A DNA stretch of 17,603 nt from Lysobacterales bacterium (GTDB taxonomy: Bacteria > Pseudomonadota > Gammaproteobacteria > Xanthomonadales > Rhodanobacteraceae), in the NCBI GenBank assembly GCA_013298265.1, contig JAAFHE010000009.1, forward strand, positions 1 through 17,603. The letters are read 5' to 3'. Under the pieces are notes generated by a model, which saw nothing but the letters and a program-made list of their open reading frames with translations, was not told the origin of the DNA and did not search any database. Positions 1-7,270 of this stretch are shown here, one piece after another (the stretch's first letter is position 1; the number at the start of each line of letters is the position of its first letter). A program made the translations under genes and the position numbers.

Positions 1-3000
1 CTTGATCTCGCGGCCGAGCAGATCGAACCAGGTCACCGTGGTCGGACTGCCGTTCTGCACCGTTGTCACGCGGTAGGCCGCGTACTGTTCGGCCACCTGG
101 CCGTTGCTCTTGATGCCACCGCCGCCGACACCCGGGCACAGGCTGCCGATGCAGCGATTCCAGGCCGTGTGCACGGGCTGCGCGAGCAGCGTTTCGCTGC
201 CGCCGCTGACCTTGTAGGTCTCGGTGCGGATCGCTCGCCCGAACGCGTCGTAGAAGCTGCGTGCGCGCACATCGGTCGGCAACGTCATTTCGCGCACCTG
301 ACCGTCGCGGGTGCGATGCACGAAGTCCGTCTCCAGGCCCGCTGCATCAATGGTCTTTTCGGGGAAATACCCGTCCGCACTGTAGATCGTCTGCGTCGTG
401 CGCGTCACGTTGCTGCCGATCACGCTGTCGTCGAACGTGTCGGACACCGCCGAGGGCATGCCGTGATTGGCTGCCCCGTCCGGATAGGTGAACACCTTGT
501 GCGTGCGCAGCGCCGAATCCGCGTTCTCGACGGTGACGGTCGCCGGTGTCCGATCAGCCGGATTCCAGGTGTAGTCGGTGTGCTGCGTCTGGGTCGGCAG
601 CGTGATGTCGGCGGGCAGCGGATGTCCTGCCGCGTACTGCACCGGCAGGATGGTGTCGTCAGTCGCCGTGAGCTGACCCGGCCACCACAGCAGGGTGTTC
701 GTCGTGTTCGTGTACGCCGCTGTACGCTGCGTCGTCTTGCTCGTGACGAAGGCGATCGAACCCGACGTTTCGGCAAAATCCTTGGCTTCGGTTTGCGTGG
801 TCAGCAGGTTGCCGTAGGGGTCCCAGCCTGCGCTCGCCGGGCTCGAGGGGTTGTAGTTGCGCACCGTGACTTCCGCGACCTTCTGGCGCGTGCCGGATTC
901 GGCCTGACCGGGGTCATAGCTCGTCGTGACCTGCTTGTTGAGGAACGGGTAGTCGAAGCTCGTCACCGACGGCGCGCCACTCGTCGTGCACGTCGTGGGC
1001 GCGCTGCGGTGGCAGCCCCACTCGTAGCTCACATCGGTGATGGGGCGTACCCAGTCGATGACCTCCGTGCCCTTCACGATGGGTGACAGCGGCACGCCGC
1101 TGCGCGTGAACTCGATGCGGCCGGTCAGCGGGAACTTCTGATGGAACAGCGTCAGTTCGCGGATCGCACGCGGTATGTCGCCACTCAGCGGAACCTGCTC
1201 GCGGAAGATGCCGCGGAAACCCTGAAAACCGCGCCCCAGCCGGTTGTACATCGCTTCGCTGTAGCCGTAGCGCCAGCTACGGAAACCAGACAGCTCGCCC
1301 GTGCCGGTACTGCTCGTCATGCTCTCTACGACCGGCATGGTCGACTGGAAGTAGAAGTGGTTGCTGTCGACATAGCCGCTGCCGGGCAATGTATACAACG
1401 GCAACTGGCCCTGCGTACGTTGGCCTTTGCTCGACAGCGGGTAGTACGTCCACACAGCACTGTCGCCGAAGCCGTTCGTGATCTCTCGCACCAGGCCCGG
1501 CAGCGAAGGCGCACTGGTGGAGGACTCAAGAGTGCCTACATTCTCGTTGACGAAGCTGCGCAGGCCGCTGTTGAGATCCACGACATTTGTCATCACCGGC
1601 GCGGCATTGGGCGTCGGGCCGGTCGCGAATTTGTCGGGGCCGGTGGTGCCGTCGCCCACATAGCGGCAATACGCCGCGTTGATGCCCTGGTTGTAGCAGC
1701 CGGCGCGTGTGATGAGGTCCGCCAGGCCATCGCCATAAAGATCTTCGGCACCGGTGATGCTGACCGCGCCACCCAGCGTCAACGCGACGCGGTGCGCGGC
1801 TCGGTTGCTGCCGGCCGAGGCATCGAGACTGAAGCTCTGCGCCTCGTAACCCTCAGCCGTCGCGACAAAGCGCAGGCCCGCCATGTTGTACAGCGACAGA
1901 TCGCTGGCGCTGAAGATGGCTTTGTGTGTACGCACGCTGTAGAGGTTGTCGGTGGTGATTGCCGGAGTGAACGGCAGTGCCGGCATGCCCCCTACAGACG
2001 GCAGTTGATAAGGCGAAGTGGTACCGGCAATGTCGGCGGCCGGATCGTTGGCGCACATCCACACCGTGTTCTCGCAGATCTCCAGGGCGGCTTCGCCACT
2101 CGTGCCGCCGGGCCAGTCGTACTTGCCACAGTTGTCGTCACCGTTGGGCGTCTGGTAGGTCACGTCGACCGCAGTGCACTGGCGTGCAGCCAGACTCACC
2201 GGGTACAGCAAGTCCGGCTTGCCGTCGCTATCGACATCCGCGCTCGGCAGCTCGCCCGCATAACGCAGCCGGTTCTCTTCCATGCCCGTGGTCATTAGCA
2301 GCGCGTCGGTATTGCCGGTGATCCCCACGGACTTCCTGAACCCGCGGCCATTGGCAATATGCACATGCCAGCTACCACGGCCGCAGCTATGGCCTTGGTT
2401 CGAGCAACTGCCGCGCAGCGCATAAAGCACATCGCTCAGACCGTCGCCGTTGACATCGTGCCAGCGCATGACCGCGCCGGCCGTGCGATAGTCCGTGTCG
2501 GTCGTCGGCAGGTTCAACGCGCCCGGCGTGCAGGCGTACCACTGCGTGGCCGCCGTGGTCGCGATACAGCCAGCCGGCAGGCTCAGCCCCGGCATGCCCG
2601 AAAGCAGCACTGTTGTGATCGCGTTGACCGGGCCGTCGGTCTGGGGTGTCTGGGTGTTGATGGCGAGATCGGTACGGCCATCGCCATTGAGATCACCGAC
2701 TGCGGACAGGCCGCCCTCGACCGTCGGATGCGTCCAGCCGTATACCTGCACACCGGCAGCGAAGGTCACGCTTGCGGGCGAGGTGGTCGTGTTGCGGTAG
2801 TAGCAAAGGATCTGGTCATAGCTGGGCGGCGCGCGAGGACTCCGAGTCTCTTCTTCGATCGCCAGACTGGAGCAGCTACCGCCATGTCGACGCAGCAGCA
2901 GATCGGCGTAGCCGTCGCCGTCCAGGTCGTCCGTGCTGACGAGCTGCTGGCCCGGCGCGACGCCGTTGAAGGTTACGCTGGTGAATGTCGCAGCAGGCGT

Positions 3001-5778
3001 TGCACCGAAGTTGGCGGCACGCGCCAGGTTCCAGCGATGCAGCTTCAGATAGTTGCCTGCATCCGCTGCGAGCAGATCGCTGCGACCGTCACCGTCGAAG
3101 TCGGTCTGCATGCCCTGCGTGAAGTACAGCATCGAACCGGCAATGCCCGTGATATCGAGCACGCCCTGCACCGCACGGTCGGCGTTCTGTTTGACGAGCC
3201 AGGTATGCATGATCTGGTCCGACTGGTTCTGGCGCACCAGCACTTCGCGCACGCCGTCGCCGTCCAGATCACCGATCGTCTGCACCGTGCGGTCAACGAA
3301 CGTGCCATCGGTCAGCGCGGCCGGTGCGGGCAGGCTCGCTACCGTCAGCGGCCGCAGCACGTGATCCGGCGGCATGTCGTTCCATGACACCACCGTCTCC
3401 GGCAGACAGACTTCCGCACCGCCGTTGTCCTCGCCGCCGCTGGCGCATTGCCTGATCGATCGCAGCGCGCTGCGGCCACTGTGCAAGTTGCCTTGCTGGC
3501 CGCTGAGCGGGTCGGTGTAGGTCAGCCTATAGGAGCTGATGCTCGTATTCCCTACCGAGGTCGTGATGCGCTGCAGGCGCTGCGTGCGCTCGGTCTGGCC
3601 ACCGGCGATGAAGGAACGGCTGCGGTCCGCCAACGGGCGTGCTTCGTAGATGAAGAGTACCTGGCGGTCCCCCTCGACGCCTTCCTTGCCGGTATAGCGG
3701 ATATAGAACGGCAGCGTCTCGCCCTTGCCGTAGGGCTGATAGGTGTAGCTGATCGAGTTACCCGACGCATCCTGGCTGCGCTCGATCTGCCAGCTCAGAG
3801 GCACTCCACCGACGCCGTCGGGGACTTGGCGCGAACTGCCACCGCTGCACGCACCGCTATCGGACACACCGCCGTAGTAACTCACCTCGCCAGATTTGTG
3901 CTGAACCTTGAAGCAGCTCGCGCTGCTCGCCAGGTCGCCGCCGTACTGCGTCACGCGCGCAAAATTGTTGATCTCGGTGCGGTAGTACGCACCGCTGACA
4001 CCGTACGCTGCGCCCGGTGTGGCCACGCCGTTGACGTCAGTGCGCACGAGCCGTTCGCCGTCCAGGCACAGCGCGTCGTTGTTGCTCAGGGTCACGGCGG
4101 CGGCTACGCCATCCTGCGCTGTCGTCTTCGGACAGCGGTGGATCGAACTCAGGCCCGACAACGACCAACCCAGACCGGCGATGCCGTTGCCACTGCGGCT
4201 GCTGTAGCTCAGCGCCAGCTCCGGCTGCACGCCGTTGCGACCTGGCGGCAGCGTAATCGGAATCGAGTACATCGCCGCGCCACCATCCGTCTTCGCTTCG
4301 CCGGCAATCGCACCCGTAGCCGGATCATGTGGCGCCAGATCGCAGCCGTTGTTGCCCTGCGGTGTGCACGCGATGTTCTGCACGGTCGCATCGGCGATCA
4401 CGCCGTCCAGCAGCACACGCACTTCCGGCGTGCGCAGCTTCGTGGTTACGCCCGTGCCGTTGTAGCGGTAGGTGATCTCGTATTGCACACGCGCACCGAC
4501 GGGCAGCGTGTCGGGTATCACCGAACTCAGCCCGCTGGCGACCTGCACCGAACTGAGCCCGCCATTGTTCAGATCGAACCGGCGTATGGTCGCGGCCGGA
4601 TCGTTCGTGCTCCAGCTAACCTGGAATGTGCAGGTGTGGCTCGGACCCGGTACGCGGCAGACCGACTTGTCCACAATCACGTGATTGGCGTCAAAGCGCA
4701 TGACCGGCACTTCCTGCGGCAAGACGGGCGTGTTGCCCGGTGGCGGCCAGTCGACCGCAGCGCCGCCGGTCACACCTGTGCTTACCTGCGCGGTCAGTCG
4801 CATGCGGCCGTTGGCGGCGTTATCGAGACGGCGCGCGAACTGGCCGTAGGTTTCCTCCCCGAGCGTGCTGTCGTGGTCACCGTCAAGACCACAGGCCGTG
4901 CTTGCATTGGTGCAATCCGTGACCGCTGGATGAAAGACGCCGCCAACCGGATTCGGCACGGGTGTGTAGCGGAAATAGCGCAGCGCGCCCGTGCCCAGCA
5001 GCGTCAGCGTGTCATCCGGCGGCGGGTTGGTGCCCCAGGGGTCTTTCGACTGCAGCCATACCGGCCGGCCGCTGGTATCGAAGATCGCTGCGGCAGCAGT
5101 CTCGATGTACTGACCCGTGGCTGGATCGATGTCGATCAACAGATCCACACCCCAGCCCACCAGCGGGTCGTTGACAAGGCCCTGGTAGAACCAGTTCGAC
5201 GAGAACGCCTGGTTGATCACCCCTTCCAGACCGCGCAGTTGGCGTTGCTCGCGGAAGGTGTCGAACAGGCACTCCTCGTACGTCGCTCCACCCACCGGCG
5301 CAACCGAAGACGCCTGGTCCCAGCGCCAGCGCACCGCCGCGCGTGTCGTCGTCTGGTTCGGGAACGTGACCGATACCGATCCCACCGGTGTGAACGTGCG
5401 CCCCTGGTAGCTGAAGTTCCAGTTGGCTACGTACAGGTTCGACTGCCAGGTGCGCTCACCCGTCACCGCGTTGAACTCCAGTTCCTTGTTCTCACCGTGC
5501 AGCCACACGGGCCGTCCCGCCGGATCGAACGTGAACCAGGTCAGGTACATCGACTGCTGGCCTTCGCCGTAGAAGAAGTCCCAGCCGATGCCATTGCGTT
5601 TCGGGTTCCACCAGCGACCTGGGAACATGTGTACATTGCCCGGCTCGGTGGACGCCGTCGGCGAAGTGCACACCGATGCCGGCGGCGGCGCCAGCAGGGG
5701 CGGCGGGGTCTGTGCCCACGCTCCTCCAGCCAGCACCATCAGCGCGAGGCTGCCCAGAAGGGTTCTGCTACTGCTCAT
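1..5778 (-). CDS. SpvB/TcdB/Rhs-like giant secreted protein, 3' end outside window
   Basis: The reading frame is open from the ATG at 5778 to base 1 (1926 codons, no stop), so the C-terminus is missing. An AGAGGA-type ribosome site lies about 7 nt before the ATG. Residues 1-22 are a Sec signal peptide (hydrophobic LLGSLALMVLAGGAWA). Residues about 50-150 and 190-270 are two related modules, each with an FD-x(2)-GRPVWL core. Residues about 490-800 match the SpvB N-terminal domain (GRNGVQPELALSYSSRSGNG, then GLGWSLSGLSSIHRCP). Calcium-binding FG-GAP/VCBS-like loops follow: DLDGDGVRE near 837, DFDGDGRSD near 892, DLDGDGYAD near 952, DLNGDGRTD near 1029, DVNGDGLSD near 1108, DVDSDGKPD near 1180, DLYGDGLAD near 1345. 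GRGFQGFRG near 1519 is typical of the Tc/SpvB middle region. YD-type repeats (YDAFGRAIRTET near 1843, FDLLGREIK at the end) close the visible part. SpvB/TcB/Rhs proteins form shells that encapsulate a C-terminal toxin; whether this one has a toxin tip cannot be seen. No TcA or TcC partner is in the window. Confidence 0.93.
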   Translation of the reverse strand, partial: MSSSRTLLGSLALMVLAGGAWAQTPPPLLAPPPASVCTSPTASTEPGNVHMFPGRWWNPKRNGIGWDFFYGEGQQSMYLTWFTFDPAGRPVWLHGENKELEFNAVTGERTWQSNLYVANWNFSYQGRTFTPVGSVSVTFPNQTTTRAAVRWRWDQASSVAPVGGATYEECLFDTFREQRQLRGLEGVINQAFSSNWFYQGLVNDPLVGWGVDLLIDIDPATGQYIETAAAAIFDTSGRPVWLQSKDPWGTNPPPDDTLTLLGTGALRYFRYTPVPNPVGGVFHPAVTDCTNASTACGLDGDHDSTLGEETYGQFARRLDNAANGRMRLTAQVSTGVTGGAAVDWPPPGNTPVLPQEVPVMRFDANHVIVDKSVCRVPGPSHTCTFQVSWSTNDPAATIRRFDLNNGGLSSVQVASGLSSVIPDTLPVGARVQYEITYRYNGTGVTTKLRTPEVRVLLDGVIADATVQNIACTPQGNNGCDLAPHDPATGAIAGEAKTDGGAAMYSIPITLPPGRNGVQPELALSYSSRSGNGIAGLGWSLSGLSSIHRCPKTTAQDGVAAAVTLSNNDALCLDGERLVRTDVNGVATPGAAYGVSGAYYRTEINNFARVTQYGGDLASSASCFKVQHKSGEVSYYGGVSDSGACSGGSSRQVPDGVGGVPLSWQIERSQDASGNSISYTYQPYGKGETLPFYIRYTGKEGVEGDRQVLFIYEARPLADRSRSFIAGGQTERTQRLQRITTSVGNTSISSYRLTYTDPLSGQQGNLHSGRSALRSIRQCASGGEDNGGAEVCLPETVVSWNDMPPDHVLRPLTVASLPAPAALTDGTFVDRTVQTIGDLDGDGVREVLVRQNQSDQIMHTWLVKQNADRAVQGVLDITGIAGSMLYFTQGMQTDFDGDGRSDLLAADAGNYLKLHRWNLARAANFGATPAATFTSVTFNGVAPGQQLVSTDDLDGDGYADLLLRRHGGSCSSLAIEEETRSPRAPPSYDQILCYYRNTTTSPASVTFAAGVQVYGWTHPTVEGGLSAVGDLNGDGRTDLAINTQTPQTDGPVNAITTVLLSGMPGLSLPAGCIATTAATQWYACTPGALNLPTTDTDYRTAGAVMRWHDVNGDGLSDVLYALRGSCSNQGHSCGRGSWHVHIANGRGFRKSVGITGNTDALLMTTGMEENRLRYAGELPSADVDSDGKPDLLYPVSLAARQCTAVDVTYQTPNGDDNCGKYDWPGGTSGEAALEICENTVWMCANDPAADIAGTTSPYQLPSVGGMPALPFTPAITTDNLYSVRTHKAIFSASDLSLYNMAGLRFVATAEGYEAQSFSLDASAGSNRAAHRVALTLGGAVSITGAEDLYGDGLADLITRAGCYNQGINAAYCRYVGDGTTGPDKFATGPTPNAAPVMTNVVDLNSGLRSFVNENVGTLESSTSAPSLPGLVREITNGFGDSAVWTYYPLSSKGQRTQGQLPLYTLPGSGYVDSNHFYFQSTMPVVESMTSSTGTGELSGFRSWRYGYSEAMYNRLGRGFQGFRGIFREQVPLSGDIPRAIRELTLFHQKFPLTGRIEFTRSGVPLSPIVKGTEVIDWVRPITDVSYEWGCHRSAPTTCTTSGAPSVTSFDYPFLNKQVTTSYDPGQAESGTRQKVAEVTVRNYNPSSPASAGWDPYGNLLTTQTEAKDFAETSGSIAFVTSKTTQRTAAYTNTTNTLLWWPGQLTATDDTILPVQYAAGHPLPADITLPTQTQHTDYTWNPADRTPATVTVENADSALRTHKVFTYPDGAANHGMPSAVSDTFDDSVIGSNVTRTTQTIYSADGYFPEKTIDAAGLETDFVHRTRDGQVREMTLPTDVRARSFYDAFGRAIRTETYKVSGGSETLLAQPVHTAWNRCIGSLCPGVGGGGIKSNGQVAEQYAAYRVTTVQNGSPTTVTWFDLLGREIK

Positions 5779-5836
5779 GTCCTGTCCTCTTCCCTGAATT
5801 TGCTGGTTCCGCCTGTCGCGCAGGCAGCCGTATACA

Positions 5837-5851
5837 AGCCCCGTAGGGGCT
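5837..5851. repeat. small perfect hairpin in spvB-like 5' leader
   Basis: AGCCCC-GTA-GGGGCT is a perfect 6-bp stem with a 3-nt loop, 59 nt upstream of the start at 5778. It has no T-run on either side, so it does not look like an intrinsic terminator. It could fold in the leader mRNA of the large minus-strand gene, or be a short REP-like palindrome. The function is unknown. Confidence 0.5.
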
Positions 5852-6058
5852 GCGAAAGTAAAAATGGATGGCGTCGCTGACTCGCCCAACGCCGAGGCCA
5901 TGCTCGCTTATCCCTGTCTCAGCACATGAAACCTGTTCCCTCAGTTGCGCTGCCCGCATCTCATCCGACGGCTCTGGCTGTGCCCCATGGCCACAGACCC
6001 CGTCGACTGACCGGAACGGTCTATCGCTGCCGGACACGCGCCTGGCAGGAGGCGACAA

Positions 6059-6120
6059 CCATCGAGTATTACACATAGCGAAATATCACAGAAAGAGCAT
6101 TAACAAGAATTGCAATGGCA
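6059..6120 (-). promoter_or_regulatory. AT-rich stretch, possible promoter region of spvB-like gene
   Basis: This is the most AT-rich patch in the 0.8 kb gap, in otherwise GC-rich DNA. On the minus strand it contains TTGTTA, TATTTC and TGTGTAATAC elements, but no pair has a convincing -35/-10 spacing. A promoter here would give a leader of about 300 nt for the gene starting at 5778. The call rests on composition and position only. Nothing else is recognisable between 5852 and 6182. Confidence 0.25.
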
Positions 6121-6182
6121 GCATCGTCAGCGATGCGCCGGCATAGCGCTGGTCCGACCCTGCGCATGCGTCGCGGACCGCA

Positions 6183-6284
6183 GTGATTCGCGCGGCGACT
6201 CTGGGCGGCGCGCAAGCCCTATGCGCCGACGACCGCATCGGGTCGCTCGAACCCGACAAGATCGCCGACATGCCCGTGATCTAG
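6183..6284 (+). pseudogene. relic of an amidohydrolase C-terminus
   Basis: Frame 6183-6284 reads VIRAATLGGAQALCADDRIG followed by SLEPDKIADMPVI and a TAG stop. This is the signature C-terminal region of amidohydrolase-superfamily enzymes (the ATxGGAxAL...DxIGSLEPGKxAD pattern of TRZ/ATZ, dihydroorotase-like and imidazolonepropionase-like proteins). There is no start codon, no metal-binding barrel and no matching sequence upstream, and the usual Gly of the EPGK turn is Asp. After the stop, LKLLYGNGQIRL (from about 6301) resembles sequence seen further downstream in some amidohydrolases, so the relic may continue past an in-frame stop. It is a decayed fragment, not a functional gene. The exact parent subfamily is uncertain. 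Confidence 0.55.
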
Positions 6285-6589
6285 CCCGCTCGGCAACCTC
6301 AAACTGCTCTACGGCAACGGCCAGATCCGCCTCGGCGCGTCAGGCAATTGCCTGACGCCCTCGCTGCCTACCGCCACGCTCATCGCCGGCGTGCTGGGAT
6401 TTCGTCGTGCGCGTGCGCTACGCCACGTTTGGCAATCCCAAGGATCCGATCGGCGTCGAGCTGCAGCGCCATTCGACACTCGAACAAACAGCGGCGCGGC
6501 GGGACGACTGATGGCTCGCCGCGTCTCGGGTCGATGCCGGATAGATTCAAGCGCGGGGCGGGCGTGGGCCTCGGCTGACGCGCAAGCAC
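6285..6589 (+). other. decayed sequence, no intact gene
   Basis: This stretch follows the amidohydrolase relic. A plus-strand frame 6389-6511 encodes protein-like sequence (FVVRVRYATFGNPKDPIGVE) ending in TGA but has no start codon, and the frame is broken upstream. It may be the end of a second lost gene. I do not recognise the family. No RNA gene or promoter is evident. Confidence 0.35.
6337..6358. repeat. perfect 22-bp palindrome
   Basis: The half-site GCGTCAGGCAA is followed immediately by its exact reverse complement, with no loop, centred on CAATTG. All 11 base pairs match and the symmetry stops at the next base. It sits inside the decayed gene region, just after the LKLLYGNGQIRL-like segment. 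It could be an operator for a dimeric regulator, a recombination or insertion scar, or a hairpin. No T-run follows, so an intrinsic terminator is unlikely. Confidence 0.7.
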
Positions 6590-7201
6590 TCAGGACGCGA
6601 CGGCGCGACGCCATACGCGGCAGCGGTTGTTCGCCGGCAGCGCGTGATCGGCGGCGAGCTCGAAGCCATGCGACGCGGCCAGCGCATCGACCTCGGCGAC
6701 ATCGCGGATACCGCGGTGCGGCACCGCGGCGCGCAGCGACTGATCGAACGCGGCGTTGCTCGCGCTGGTGAAGCGTCCGTCGATGTTGAACGGTCCGTAG
6801 ATAGCGAGCGTGCCGCCCGGCCGCAGCACCTGCGCGATGCCGGCGAACATCTGCCGCACCTCGGACCAGCTCATGATATGCAGCGTGTTCGCGCTGAAGA
6901 CCGCGTCGAAGGTCTGCGCCGGCGGCCATGCTCCGGTGGCGACATCGAGTTCCAGCGGCGACGGCGTGTTCGGCAACGCCGCTTCATCCAGCCATGCGCG
7001 AATGCCGGGAAGGTTTTCCGGGCGATCGGAGCTTTGCCAGCGCAGCGCAGGCAGCGCTGCGGCGAAATGCACCGCGTGCTGGCCTGTACCGCTGCCGATC
7101 TCCAGCACGTCGCTGCAACCGGCGAAGACGTCGCGCAGCACGGCGAGGATCGGCTCGCGATTGCGTTCGCTGGCGGCGGAATAGGGCTTGTCGAGGTTCA
7201 T
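6590..7201 (-). CDS. DUF938-family SAM-dependent methyltransferase
   Basis: This is a 203-residue class I methyltransferase of the DUF938 family, close to the family's usual length of about 200. Motif I (VLEIGSGTGQHA, residues 33-43) binds S-adenosylmethionine. SSDRP (57-61) ends the second strand, and DAVFSANTLHIM (99-110) and LRPGGTLAIYGPF (126-138) are motifs post-I and II. The C-terminal LPANNRCRVWRR (188-199) matches the family's MPANNxxLxFRR ending. The start is ATG with AGGAG about 10 nt upstream. It lies 69 nt downstream of the SMC-like gene on the same strand and may be on the same transcript, though there is no overlap. The substrate of this family is not established. Confidence 0.9.
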   Translation of the reverse strand: MNLDKPYSAASERNREPILAVLRDVFAGCSDVLEIGSGTGQHAVHFAAALPALRWQSSDRPENLPGIRAWLDEAALPNTPSPLELDVATGAWPPAQTFDAVFSANTLHIMSWSEVRQMFAGIAQVLRPGGTLAIYGPFNIDGRFTSASNAAFDQSLRAAVPHRGIRDVAEVDALAASHGFELAADHALPANNRCRVWRRAVAS

Positions 7202-7270
7202 GTCTCACCCGCTCCTGTCTCGTTGTCGTCGCTACTCGGCTCGCGCCGTTGGCTGCCGCCGTATGCCGTC

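Noticed and set aside
5837..5851. Intrinsic terminator at the hairpin upstream of the spvB-like gene
   Set aside because: The stem is short and no T-run follows on either strand.
169..5880. Four long plus-strand reading frames (169-1086, 1141-2298, 2359-3387, 3448-5880)
   Set aside because: They are codon-aligned antisense shadows of the spvB-like gene. High G/C at third positions keeps the opposite frame open. The minus frame has recognisable domains throughout; these have none.
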